From NCBI RefSeq assembly GCF_001514205.1, contig NZ_KQ948765.1, positions 373,862-437,861 on the forward strand: DNA of 64,000 nucleotides. Reading direction: 5' to 3'. Below the pieces are notes generated by a model. It was given only the letters and a program-made list of their open reading frames with translations, did no database searches and was not told the DNA's origin. Positions 19,540 through 27,260 of the stretch are shown in pieces (position 1 is the first letter of the stretch; the number at the start of each line of letters is the position of its first letter). Made by a program: the position numbers and the translations under genes. This stretch comes from Streptomyces griseoruber (lineage in GTDB: Bacteria; Actinomycetota; Actinomycetes; Streptomycetales; Streptomycetaceae).

Positions 19540-19873
19540 GTGATCCTCCGCGGAAGGCGCCCCGGGTCCCGTCCCCGGTCTGTCGGCGAGAGAACGCCTC
19601 CCGGAACGACCCTCAGATGCCGTGCACGCGCCCGCATTTCGGGAATGGTCCGTCCTGGTGAGCGGACACGCCGGGGGAAAAGCGCGTGATCACCCATCGC
19701 CGCAGGTCACGGACCGTCAGAAAAATCCTCCGGGCGGCGACCCGGATGGCGCACCGAACGGCGCGCCGGACACCCGTTCGCCCGTGAGCCGTCGCCGGTT
19801 TCCGGTACGGGACTTAGCGTTCTGATATGCGCGAAAGGGACGCGGCGACGGCCGTGTCGAAAGGGGATGCGGC
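19540..19873. other. Intergenic region between surface protein and sortase genes
   Basis: A 334-base divergent control region with no supported gene. The stretch 19810-19850 (gggacttagcgttctgatat) resembles 18354-18372 before the other surface protein (gttcctagcgtttcggtcat). The shared TAGCGTT could be a common promoter element, but two sites are too few to define one. Confidence 0.4.
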
Positions 19874-20545
19874 ATGTCCGGTTACGACCTGTCCGAGCGG
19901 GCGGAAGAGGAGGAACGGCAGCGGAAGCGTGCCCCCTGGGGGGTGATAGCGCTTGTTCTGCTGACCGGTCTCGCGCTCATCCGGAACGGTTCGGGGGAAT
20001 TCGACATCGGCCCGCCACAGCCCGCCGCGGCGGCGGCTCCGGACAGCCGCACCACCGCCGGCACCTTCGGCCGGACCCCGGCCGCGCTGCCGTTCGCCCA
20101 GCCGGACCGGGTCGTGATCCCCGCCATCTCGGTGAACGCCCCGGTGATGCCGGTCGGGCTGGACGCGGACGGCTGGGTGGGGGCCCCGCCGCCGGAGGAC
20201 CCCCACCTGGCCGGCTGGTTCACGGGGGGCGTGTCGCCGGGCGAGAAGGGGACGGCGGTCGTGGTCGGCCACGTCGACAACAAGCTGGGCCCGGCCGTGT
20301 TCTACGGACTGGGCGCCCTGAAGAAGGGGAATCGCGTCGAGGTCACGCGCCAGGACGGGAAGACGGCGGTCTTCGAGATCTACGGCATCGAGGTCTTCGC
20401 GAAGAACAATTTCCCCGGCGACCGTGTCTACGCCTCCAAGGGCGCCCCCGAACTGCGGGTCATCACCTGCGGGGGCGGTTTCTCGAAGGCGAACGGGTAC
20501 GACGGGAACGTCGTCGCCTTCGCCCGCCTGGTCGAGGTCCGCTGA
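19874..20545 (+). CDS. Class F sortase
   Basis: A 223-residue membrane-anchored transpeptidase. A cytosolic charged N-terminus precedes one helix (APWGVIALVLLTGLALI), then the sortase barrel: RVVIPAISVNAPVMPVGLD, the catalytic His in VVVGHVDN (His133) and Cys in LRVITCGGG (Cys199). Class F enzymes are common in actinobacteria and their substrates are poorly known. The catalytic Arg is usually about 10-12 residues after the Cys; here that stretch reads FSKANGYDGNV with no Arg, and the next Arg is near 218. This is worth checking. The neighbours are two small anchored secreted proteins and a polysaccharide deacetylase. Confidence 0.85.
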   Translation: MSGYDLSERAEEEERQRKRAPWGVIALVLLTGLALIRNGSGEFDIGPPQPAAAAAPDSRTTAGTFGRTPAALPFAQPDRVVIPAISVNAPVMPVGLDADGWVGAPPPEDPHLAGWFTGGVSPGEKGTAVVVGHVDNKLGPAVFYGLGALKKGNRVEVTRQDGKTAVFEIYGIEVFAKNNFPGDRVYASKGAPELRVITCGGGFSKANGYDGNVVAFARLVEVR

Positions 20546-20573
20546 GCGGTCCCGGCCGGGCGGGCGGCCCGGT

Positions 20574-21413
20574 TCAGGTGTGCTGCCGCCGGGGGACGGT
20601 GATCTGGTAGCCGGAGTCCAGCAGCTGGGGCAGGTAGCGGCGCAGGGCCTTGACGCTCTGGGTGCGGTCGCCGCCGGCGTCGTGCGAGAGGATCACGACC
20701 CCGGGGGCGGCGCCCTCCCGGACCCGGTCGACGATGCTGCGGGTGCCGGGGGTGGTCCAGTCGAGGGTGTCGACGGTCCAGGCGAGGGGTTCCATGCCGA
20801 GTTCGGAGCCCAGTTGGAAGGCGGCGCGGTTCCAGGCGCCGTAGGGGGCGCGGAACCAGCGGGGGCGCTCTCCGTAGCCGGTCTCGATGACGTCGCTGGT
20901 GCGGGTCATCTCGGAGCGGATCCGGCGCCGGGAGAGGGTGGTGAGCAGGGGGTGGGACCAGGTGTGGTTGCCCACGACGTGGCCCTCGTCGGCCATCCGG
21001 GCCAGCAGGTCCTGGTGGTCGACGGCCATCTCCCCGCACACGAAGAACATCGCGCGGACGTCGTAGCGGCCGAGGGTGTCGAGGATCTGCGGCGTGTAAC
21101 GGGGGTCGGGGCCGTCGTCGAAGGTCAGCACCATGCTGCGGCCACGCCCGGACAGGCTCATCAGCGGTTCGCGGCGGACCGGGACCCGGTCGGGTGCGGC
21201 GCTCGGGGGGCCGTATCCGGTGAGGGGCTGGAGACGGTACGCGGAGGCCTTCCTCGCGGACCGGGCCGGGGCGCCGGCCGCCGGACCCGCTGCGCCGCCG
21301 GCCGGTTCGTCGTCCCCCGGGGCGAGCAGTCCGGCGGCTCCGGCCGCCCCGGCCGCGGCGGTGGCGCCGACGAGCAGGATCCGGCGCCGTGTGAACAACT
21401 GATCCTTCTTCAT
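20574..21413 (-). CDS. Secreted polysaccharide deacetylase (NodB-like, CE4)
   Basis: A 279-residue enzyme. The N-terminus MKKDQLFTRRRILLVGATAA is a Tat-like signal (RRR before a hydrophobic stretch). The NodB domain has motif 1 TFDDGPD, motif 2 NHTWSHPLL (HxxxH metal ligands), motif 3 RAPYGAWN, motif 4 DTLDWTTPG and motif 5 VVILSHDAGGD, all intact. It should remove N-acetyl groups from chitin-like polymers or peptidoglycan glycans outside the cell. It converges on the sortase gene with 28 bases between. The start is ATG 21413; the frame runs further upstream but the Tat motif fixes the N-terminus. Confidence 0.88.
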   Translation of the reverse strand: MKKDQLFTRRRILLVGATAAAGAAGAAGLLAPGDDEPAGGAAGPAAGAPARSARKASAYRLQPLTGYGPPSAAPDRVPVRREPLMSLSGRGRSMVLTFDDGPDPRYTPQILDTLGRYDVRAMFFVCGEMAVDHQDLLARMADEGHVVGNHTWSHPLLTTLSRRRIRSEMTRTSDVIETGYGERPRWFRAPYGAWNRAAFQLGSELGMEPLAWTVDTLDWTTPGTRSIVDRVREGAAPGVVILSHDAGGDRTQSVKALRRYLPQLLDSGYQITVPRRQHT

Positions 21414-21456
21414 GCAGTCATCAGTCGCCCGTCCGGCCCCGCGCGCACCGCACCGG

Positions 21457-21725
21457 TCACACGATTCCACCCTCCGGCGCAGCGCCGGTCAGTCCCGGGC
21501 GTCGCGGTGGCGCACCGGGCACGAAGGAGAGCGGGGTGAGGAGGCGTCCGTCCTCGCTCTGGGCCTCGACGAGGAGACAGTCGCCGTCGGCGGGGTCGCC
21601 GAGGCGGTCCAGGGCCATGGAGGAGGTCGCGAAGCCTCGGGCGTCCGGCCGGGGAAGCGGTCCGCGGGCCGTCGTATCGGGCCCGTGGAGTCCTTGGCCG
21701 TGGCGCTGTCCACGGTGGCGCTCAT
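21457..21725 (-). pseudogene. Possible small frameshifted gene, unrecognised
   Basis: On the reverse strand, codon bias (nearly all G/C third positions) runs in one frame from an ATG at 21725 (MSATVDSATAKDS...PGRTPE). It then continues in the next frame from about 21635 (GFATSSMALDRLGDPADGDC, LLVEAQSEDGRLLTPLSFVP) to a TGA at 21457. Together they would make a protein of about 85-90 residues with a single frameshift. I see no ribosome site before 21725 and do not recognise the family. It could be a decayed gene, a sequencing error in a live gene, or two tiny genes. The remaining bases in 21414-21823 hold nothing else I can support. Confidence 0.35.
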
Positions 21726-21823
21726 GTACCGACGGCAGGAAGACCGGGGTGGGGCCGCCCGTCGAGCGGGCGGTGCGCGGGCCGGGCGGTGGGCGGATCC
21801 GGCGGTTCCGATAGCCTCGGGCC

Positions 21824-22309
21824 GTGACGGAACAGCATGCGCAGCAGCCTTCGCGGGAGCCCTCGCAGCGGTTCGAGCGGGGCACCGACGGCCCCAAGGT
21901 CGTCCTGGTGGGGGTCGACGGCTCGGAATCCTCCCTGCGGGCCGCGGCCTACGCGGGCGGTCTGGCCCGCCGCCAGCACGCGCTGCTCGCCGTGGTGTAC
22001 GTGCAGCCGGTGATGGCGGCGGGGGCGGCCTTCGGGGTGCCGGTCGCGGAGACGACCGGGGAGATCGCCGAGGACCTGGTCGCGCAGATCCGGGAGGCCG
22101 CCGAGCGCACGCGCGGGATATTCGACGTGCGCTGGGAGTTCCACACCTTCCACGGCGACCCGTACACCGGTCTGGTGAAGGCCGCCGACGAGCTGAAGGC
22201 CGACGCGGTGGTGGTGGGCGCCTCCGAGCAGGCCGGGCACCGGATCGTGGGTTCGGTCGCGGTACGGCTGGTGAAGGCGGGGCGCTGGCCGGTGACGGTC
22301 GTCCCGTAG
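21824..22309 (+). CDS. Universal stress protein (UspA family)
   Basis: A 161-residue single-domain Usp. After a 22-residue tail the fold begins at KVVLVGVDGSESSLRAAAYA and ends with DAVVVGASEQAGHRIVGSVA, then RLVKAGRWPVTVVP. The G-2x-G-9x-G(S/T) nucleotide motif is partly recognisable (VGASEQAGHRIVGS). Such proteins bind ATP or act as stress-linked regulators in the cytoplasm. The start is GTG 21824. It converges on the hydrolase gene with nine bases between. No partner sensor gene is adjacent. Confidence 0.85.
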   Translation: MTEQHAQQPSREPSQRFERGTDGPKVVLVGVDGSESSLRAAAYAGGLARRQHALLAVVYVQPVMAAGAAFGVPVAETTGEIAEDLVAQIREAAERTRGIFDVRWEFHTFHGDPYTGLVKAADELKADAVVVGASEQAGHRIVGSVAVRLVKAGRWPVTVVP

Positions 22310-22318
22310 CGGTCCGGC

Positions 22319-23134
22319 TCAGAGGGACTTCAGGAAGTTCCTGATCGCCGCGGTGAACTCCGCCGGCTTCTCCATGTTCAGGTAGTGCCCTGTGTCGTCG
22401 ATGAGTTCGGCGCGCCCGTGCCGGGCCTCGTCGGCCAGCCGCTGTGCCGAGGCGATCACGTCGGCGGTGTCGAGGGCTCCGTTCAGGGTGAGGAGCGGGA
22501 CGTCGATCTTCGGTACGCGGGACCAGGTGTCGGTCACCGGCACGAGCCAGTCCTTCTCGCCGGGCGTGTGCTTGGAGAGGGTGTGGAGGGCCATCTCGCG
22601 CAGTCGGCGCGGGATGTCCGGGTCGACGTCGTCGAGGGTGCGGTGGGGGCCGGGCACGTAGCGGAGGAAGGCCTTGAGCCAGCCTTCGAGGTCCCCGACC
22701 GCGAGGGCGCGGGCGATCTCGGCCTGGATCTCCCGGTGCCAGGGGTCGGAGTCCTGGAAGTCACCGGTCGAGGCACCGCAGACGACGGCGGCCCGGACCA
22801 GTTCCGGATGTTCCAGCAGGGTGTCGCTGACGACGCGACCGCCCATCGAGACGCCGACGAGCACGGCGGGGCCCGCGTCGAGGTGGCGGAGCAGTTCGGC
22901 GACGTCGTCGGCCCAGCGGAACGGCCCGGTCGCGTTGGCGGAGGCGCCGTGGCCGCGCACGTCGGCCGCGATCACCCGGTGGGTCTCGGCGAGGGCGGGG
23001 ATCTGGGCGTCGAAGACACGGTGGTCGACGAATCCCGAGTGGACGAGGACCACGAGGTCGCCCGCGCCCGCCTCGTGGTACGCGAGGTCGCCGTCGGAGG
23101 ACGTGAAGAACTTCGGTTCCGTAACAGCAGTCAT
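22319..23134 (-). CDS. Alpha/beta-fold hydrolase
   Basis: A 271-residue alpha/beta hydrolase. It has the oxyanion block VVLVHSGFVDHRVF, VIAADVRGHGAS, the nucleophile elbow VGVSMGGRVV (GxSxG), an acid candidate near LLTLNGALDTADV and the catalytic His in IDDTGHYLNMEKPAEF. It resembles 3-oxoadipate enol-lactonase and haloperoxidase-type esterases, but the substrate is unknown. It diverges from a MarR gene, and an imperfect copy of the MarR-type operator overlaps its ATG at 23134. That predicts repression by the MarR protein and release by a small aromatic or phenolic ligand (inference). Confidence 0.87.
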   Translation of the reverse strand: MTAVTEPKFFTSSDGDLAYHEAGAGDLVVLVHSGFVDHRVFDAQIPALAETHRVIAADVRGHGASANATGPFRWADDVAELLRHLDAGPAVLVGVSMGGRVVSDTLLEHPELVRAAVVCGASTGDFQDSDPWHREIQAEIARALAVGDLEGWLKAFLRYVPGPHRTLDDVDPDIPRRLREMALHTLSKHTPGEKDWLVPVTDTWSRVPKIDVPLLTLNGALDTADVIASAQRLADEARHGRAELIDDTGHYLNMEKPAEFTAAIRNFLKSL

Positions 23135-23181
23135 GACAACCAAGGTGTCATCTTCGCGCGATTTTGACAACCCGGTTGTCA
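23134..23181. promoter_or_regulatory. Two MarR-type operators in a divergent promoter
   Basis: TGACAACCCGGTTGTCA (23165-23181) is a perfect palindrome with 8-bp arms. TGACAACCAAGGTGTCA (23134-23150) is a second, imperfect copy with the same left half and spacing. Their centres are 31 bases apart, and the second overlaps the hydrolase start codon. MarR proteins commonly bind 16-18 bp palindromes like this in divergent promoters, so repression of both genes by the adjacent MarR is strongly suggested. Confidence 0.8.
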
Positions 23182-23207
23182 TGCCGTCGGGCGTGCATGA
23201 TGTGGGG

Positions 23208-23678
23208 ATGAACGACGCGCCCCTCCCGCCCGATGAACTCGGCCACCGCCTCACCGAGGTCTTCGACCTCGTCGGACCTCTGTACCGGCGCGCCCTGCGC
23301 AAGGTGGAGCAGGGCGAGGCGGTGGAGGGGGCGTCCGTGGGGGTGCGCTCGGTGCTGGACCTGCTGCGCAGGAAGGGGGACATGACCGTCCCGCAGATGG
23401 CCCGCGTCATGGCGCTCAGCCGGCAGTTCGTCCAGCGCATGGTCAACGACGCGGCGGAGCGGGGGTGGGTGGAGGGCGTCCCGAACCCCGCGCACCAGCG
23501 CTCGTCCCTGATCCGGCTCACCGAGGAGGGCCAGCGGCTCGTCACCCTCGTCCTCGGCCGCGAGCACATGCTGAACCGCCAGGTCGGCGGAGACCTCACC
23601 GAGGCCGAGGTAGAGGCCTGTGTGCGGGTACTGCGGGAGATGCTGAAGACCTTCGACCACGTCGACGTCGAGGACTGA
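23208..23678 (+). CDS. MarR-family transcriptional regulator
   Basis: A 156-residue MarR protein. The winged helix region reads SVGVRSVLDLLRRKGDMTVP, then QMARVMALSRQFVQRMVNDA and GWVEGVPNPAHQRSSLIRLT, with the long terminal dimerisation helices (DELGHRLTEVFDLVGPLYRR and DLTEAEVEACVRVLREMLKT). The ATG at 23208 has only GGGG directly ahead. Two palindromes between it and the divergent hydrolase are its likely operators, so it should repress itself and the hydrolase. The ligand is not predictable. A hairpin terminator overlaps its stop. Confidence 0.9.
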   Translation: MNDAPLPPDELGHRLTEVFDLVGPLYRRALRKVEQGEAVEGASVGVRSVLDLLRRKGDMTVPQMARVMALSRQFVQRMVNDAAERGWVEGVPNPAHQRSSLIRLTEEGQRLVTLVLGREHMLNRQVGGDLTEAEVEACVRVLREMLKTFDHVDVED

Positions 23679-23701
23679 CGCCCACCGGCACCGCGGGCGT
23701 C
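23677..23701. terminator. Hairpin between converging MarR and CapA-like genes
   Basis: GACGCCC (23677-23683) pairs perfectly with GGGCGTC (23695-23701) across 11 bases, starting inside the MarR stop codon. It fills the 25-base space between the converging genes, so it can serve both. Confidence 0.55.
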
Positions 23702-23703
23702 GG

Positions 23704-24867
23704 CTACTCCCCCATCACCAGCCCGTCCTTGGCCGCGCCCCGGCTGAGGACGACGTCCCGGATCCGGTCGCGCACGCCCTGCACCCCGGCGCCCCGGGCG
23801 AGCGCCTTGTTGAGGTTCACCACCCGGCCCGCGTCGACGTCGAACATCTGCGGCAGGAACTCCGCCCTGGCCACCTCCCAGCGGCCGCCGGGCTTCGCGG
23901 GCGGGGCGAAGGTGAAGCGGGCGACGGTCGACTCGTTGCCGCGCGGATCCTCGACGCCCTGGGGGTTGACCATCTCACCGGCGATCTGGTCGCCCATGCC
24001 GTACACGACCCAGGTGCCGTTGACCTTCTCGTACGCCTGCGGGACAGGGGCGTGGGCGCCGAGGAGGAGGTCGATGTCGGGGCGGCCCGCGGTACGGGAG
24101 GCGGTGAGGGCGCGGGCCAGGGCGAGTTGGCGGTCGTCCGGGGCGTCCTGCCATTCCGTGCCCCCGTGCACGGAGACGACGACCACGTCGGCGCCCGCCT
24201 TCCGGGCGGCTCGGGCGTCGGCGAGGATGCGGTGCTCGTCGACGAGGCCGACGCTCCAGGGCTGCTCCGCGGGCACCGGGGAGTCGGTGCCGTAGGTGTA
24301 GGAGAGATGGGCGACCTCGGCGGAGCCGGCGTGCAGCAGGGCGACCGCGTCGGCTTCGGCCTCGGCCTGGGAGCGGGCGGTGCCCGCGTGGCGTACGCCG
24401 GCGCCGTCGAGGGCGTCCAGGGTGCGCCGCACTCCGGCGGCGCCGTCGTCGAGGCTGTGGTCGGAGGCGGTGGCGCAGCCGTCGTAGCCGGTGGCGGCGA
24501 GGGCCTGGGCGATCTCGGGCGGGGACCTGAAGACGGGGGAGCCGCTGTAGAGGCCGTTCGCGCCGTACACGGTCCCCAGGTGGCACAGGGCCAGATCGGC
24601 CCGGGAGACGACGGGCGCGATGTCCGCGAACATGGGGCGGAAGTCGTAACCGGTGCCACCGGCGTCGAACTGGGCGCGTTCGATGACCGAGCTGTGCGGC
24701 AGGATGTCGCCGGAGGCCACGAGGGTGAAGCCGCGGGCGGCGGAGGCGGCCGGGGGTCCGGGACGCTGGGGGTGCTGCCGCTCCCGCTCATGGGCCTGAC
24801 ATGCGGCGCCGGCGGCGAGGAGGGCGGTCACCGCCAGGGCCACCGCGTGCCTGCGTGCGACGAGCAT
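23704..24867 (-). CDS. CapA-family lipoprotein (poly-gamma-glutamate synthesis-like)
   Basis: A 387-residue exported protein. The signal ends in LLAAGAAC, a lipobox, so it is likely lipid-anchored outside the cell. The CapA/PgsA metallophosphoesterase-like fold shows GFTLVASGDILPHSSVIERA, DLALCHLGTVYG (the family usually has LET at this place), GYDGCATASDHSLDDG (usually NNHxxD), VVVVSVHGGTEW and DLLLGAHAPVPQ. Such proteins are linked to poly-gamma-glutamate capsules, but many actinobacterial copies stand alone, as here. The His and Asp sets at the usual sites are kept. No capsule genes are nearby, so the substrate is open. Confidence 0.82.
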   Translation of the reverse strand: MLVARRHAVALAVTALLAAGAACQAHERERQHPQRPGPPAASAARGFTLVASGDILPHSSVIERAQFDAGGTGYDFRPMFADIAPVVSRADLALCHLGTVYGANGLYSGSPVFRSPPEIAQALAATGYDGCATASDHSLDDGAAGVRRTLDALDGAGVRHAGTARSQAEAEADAVALLHAGSAEVAHLSYTYGTDSPVPAEQPWSVGLVDEHRILADARAARKAGADVVVVSVHGGTEWQDAPDDRQLALARALTASRTAGRPDIDLLLGAHAPVPQAYEKVNGTWVVYGMGDQIAGEMVNPQGVEDPRGNESTVARFTFAPPAKPGGRWEVARAEFLPQMFDVDAGRVVNLNKALARGAGVQGVRDRIRDVVLSRGAAKDGLVMGE

Positions 24868-25078
24868 GGGTCACCCCACTTCGGATGGATTGTCATATTT
24901 ACGCACGCCCCACTCCTAGCGCATGCCCCCGGACGAACCGCTCCGCCGCTCCCTACGGGCCGCCCGATCGGCGTAGCCCCGACCGTTCGTCGAACCGTTC
25001 GTCGACGCGATCGACCGTCCGCCGCAGAGCCGTGTCCGCGCCCTGTCCCGAACCGGTGCCTTGCGGTGCCATACGCCC

Positions 25079-25627
25079 ATGACCGCCGGAACCGCCCTCG
25101 CCGCCACGAAGACGACCGCCGAACACGAACTCGCCGCGCTCCAGCGGGAACACGGCCGGCCGCTCTTCGCGCTGCTGCTGCGGCTCTGCGACGGCGACCG
25201 CCAGCGCGCCGAGGACCTCGTCCAGGAGACCCTCGTCCGCGCCTGGCAGCATCCCGAGGCCCTGCGCACCGACGCCTTCGACTCCGTACGGCCCTGGCTG
25301 CTCACCGTCGGCCGGCGGCTCGCGATCGACGCGCGGCGGGCCCGGCAGGCGAGGCCGCCGGAGGTCGGGGACGCGGTGCTGGAGAACGCGCCGGTCTGCG
25401 CCGACCACGCCGAACGGGCCGCCGCGGCCCTCGATGTGCGCGAGGCTGTGAAGACACTCACTCCCGAACACCGCGAAGTCCTGGTGCTCGTGTACTTCCA
25501 GGGGGCCAGTGTGGCGGAGGCCGCCGAAGCCCTCGGCATCCCGCCCGGTACCGTGAAGTCCCGCGCGTACTACGCGCTGCGCGCCCTGCGCCGGGTGCTT
25601 CCCGGATACGCGCCCGACCTGGGCTGA
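25079..25627 (+). CDS. ECF-family RNA polymerase sigma factor
   Basis: A 182-residue ECF sigma factor. Region 2 is LRLCDGDRQRAEDLVQETLV then RAWQHPEAL. Region 4 is LTPEHREVLVLVYFQGASVA then EAAEALGIPPGTVKSRAYYA. The ATG at 25079 gives a normal N-terminus; a TTG at 25061 is also in frame. The likely partner is the zinc-finger anti-sigma at 26442, with one unrecognised gene between them. The 211 bases upstream to the CapA gene should hold its promoter, but I could not define one. The regulon and signal are unknown. Confidence 0.9.
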   Translation: MTAGTALAATKTTAEHELAALQREHGRPLFALLLRLCDGDRQRAEDLVQETLVRAWQHPEALRTDAFDSVRPWLLTVGRRLAIDARRARQARPPEVGDAVLENAPVCADHAERAAAALDVREAVKTLTPEHREVLVLVYFQGASVAEAAEALGIPPGTVKSRAYYALRALRRVLPGYAPDLG

Positions 25628-25784
25628 AACCCACGGCTGAGTCAAGCCTTCGCAAAGCGCCTTGCCGAGGACCCCGGTTGAGTAATCGGGTGTCCTTATC
25701 CGTGTTCCGGTCTGGGGGCCGGCCACCGGACTCCAGGGGCCCGGCGACGGGCTGCGCGCACGCACCGGAGGAAGGCAGGAAGGG

Positions 25785-26300
25785 ATGCTGCACAGAGGTC
25801 ATCAGAGCACGGACGGCGCCGACGGCGGTGAACTCACCGTCCCCATGGCCTGGTTGTACGCCGAGTACATCGCCGACGAACTGCTGCGGACCGGCGATCT
25901 CATGCCGCCGACGTCCTTCGAGTTCCGCGCCGGGCGCGACGCCCTGGCGCTCACCATCTTCCTGTCCGACACCGACGGCGAACTCCCCGGCATCCGGGTC
26001 GTCACCCAACTCGAGACCTGGCTTTCGCTCACGGCGTACGACCAGCCGTGGCAGGACTGGGTCGACGACCGTATGTCCCAACTGAGCGCCGAGGCGAAGC
26101 AGTCGGACGGCCCCTCGCCCGACCTCGAACTGGCCGAGGCCGCCTGGCGCTGGCTGGAGGAGACCGAGCTGCTCGCCCCCGACCTCAACGCGGTCCCGGG
26201 TGGCGCTCCGGGGGGCGGCGAGGACGAGGGACCCAAGGTCTGGACGCCCGCGTGGCAGCTCGGACTGCCCCTCGGACACCTCGCGATCCATCTTTTCTAG
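25785..26300 (+). CDS. Conserved-type hypothetical protein between sigma and anti-sigma
   Basis: A 171-residue acidic soluble protein that I do not recognise. It contains VPMAWLYAEYIADELLRTGD, TSFEFRAGRDALALTIFLSD, QPWQDWVDDRMSQLS and ends HLAIHLF. It is rich in Trp and Asp/Glu and has no signal peptide or membrane helix. The ATG at 25785 is preceded by GGAAGGG. It lies 157 bases after the ECF sigma gene and 141 before the anti-sigma gene, in the same direction, so it may be part of the same regulatory group. No function should be assigned. Confidence 0.7.
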   Translation: MLHRGHQSTDGADGGELTVPMAWLYAEYIADELLRTGDLMPPTSFEFRAGRDALALTIFLSDTDGELPGIRVVTQLETWLSLTAYDQPWQDWVDDRMSQLSAEAKQSDGPSPDLELAEAAWRWLEETELLAPDLNAVPGGAPGGGEDEGPKVWTPAWQLGLPLGHLAIHLF

Positions 26301-26441
26301 AATCCGACCAATCCGCGAGCCCGGCCGCTCCGAACATCTGGGTCACGATTCGGTACGCGCCTTGAGTGATTCGTGTGCCTGGTCCGTACCGGTGGGAGCA
26401 AGGAGTAACCCCACTGGCACTCAACGGCACGAGGTTTCGGC

Positions 26442-27101
26442 ATGAGGTCCCTGGAGAGGCATCGCGACGTCGGCGCGTACGCGCTCGGCGTGCTGGACGA
26501 GGCGGAGGCCTTCCGCTTCGAGGACCACCTCATGGAGTGTCCTCAATGCGCGGCACAGGTCACCGAGTTCGGCCCCACCGCTCGGCAGATGATGCTCTAC
26601 CGGCGGGCCACCCCGCGCAGCGTGCACCCGTTCGCGGGTCCCGGGCCGCGGATGCTGGACAAGCTGCTCGCCGAGGTGGCGGTCCGGCACCGGGCCGCCC
26701 GCCGGCGGGTGATGTTCGCCCTGGCGGCCTCCGTGGTGATCGCGCTCGTCGGCCCCGCGGTCGCGATGATGGCGGGCGGCGGTGACGACGGCCAGGACGC
26801 GGTACGGGTCACGGCCACCGACGAGAAGTCGGGCGTGTGGGCGCAGGTGACCATCGAGGACGAGGCCTGGGGCAGCGACATCGAGCTGAAGGTGAAGGAC
26901 GGCGCGGGCCCCCGTGACTGCCGGCTGATCGCCGTCGGCCACGACGGCTCCGAGCAGACCGTCACGAGCTGGAACGTTCCGCTGCACGACGCCCGGCCCA
27001 ACACCATGAAGGGCGGCACCGCCTACCACCCCGAGGAGGTCGCCCGCTACGAGCTGCGCACCGCCGAGGGCGAGCATCTGGTCACCCTGCCCTCCAGCTG
27101 A
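26442..27101 (+). CDS. Zinc-finger anti-sigma factor
   Basis: A 219-residue membrane-anchored anti-sigma protein. The N-terminal zf-HC2/ZAS-type domain reads HRDVGAYALGVLDEAEAFRF then EDHLMECPQCAAQV, with the H-x3-C-x2-C set in HLMECPQC. A helix (VMFALAASVVIALVGPAVAM) follows near residue 95, then a roughly 100-residue extracellular domain. It should hold the ECF sigma factor (25079-25627) at the membrane until a signal arrives. The outer domain has one Cys (PRDCRLIA). The ATG at 26442 has GAGG eight bases before. Confidence 0.85.
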   Translation: MRSLERHRDVGAYALGVLDEAEAFRFEDHLMECPQCAAQVTEFGPTARQMMLYRRATPRSVHPFAGPGPRMLDKLLAEVAVRHRAARRRVMFALAASVVIALVGPAVAMMAGGGDDGQDAVRVTATDEKSGVWAQVTIEDEAWGSDIELKVKDGAGPRDCRLIAVGHDGSEQTVTSWNVPLHDARPNTMKGGTAYHPEEVARYELRTAEGEHLVTLPSS

Positions 27102-27110
27102 TTCCGGCCC

Positions 27111-27131
27111 GAAGTGAGTTCAGGTCACTTC
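27111..27131 (+). terminator. Candidate hairpin after the anti-sigma gene
   Basis: GAAGTGA (27111-27117) pairs perfectly with TCACTTC (27125-27131) across seven bases, ten bases past the anti-sigma stop. The stem is short and lacks a T-run, so it could instead be an operator in front of the caspase unit. Confidence 0.4.
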
Positions 27132-27187
27132 GGTGTCGAATTCAACCTCATTCCCGGACAGTGATTCCAGCGCCTTTCCCGGCAGAT

Positions 27188-27210
27188 AAATCGCTGCGAT
27201 ATCGCGATTT
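27188..27210. promoter_or_regulatory. Nested palindrome upstream of the EACC1-caspase unit
   Basis: AAATCGC (27188-27194) pairs with GCGATTT (27204-27210), and GCGATATCGC (27196-27205) is a perfect palindrome inside the same stretch. It lies 51 bases before the ATG at 27261, in an AT-richer patch (27120-27240) that contrasts with the surrounding DNA. The position fits a promoter or operator of the two-gene unit. The binding protein is unknown, and no regulator gene is attached. Confidence 0.5.
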
Positions 27211-27260
27211 GCGACGGCGCGCGTTTCGGTAGAAAATGTTATCGAGACGTGGAGCCACCG

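Noticed and set aside
20551..20572. Hairpin between the sortase and deacetylase genes
   Set aside because: Only a 6-bp GC stem in very GC-rich DNA; too weak to call a terminator.
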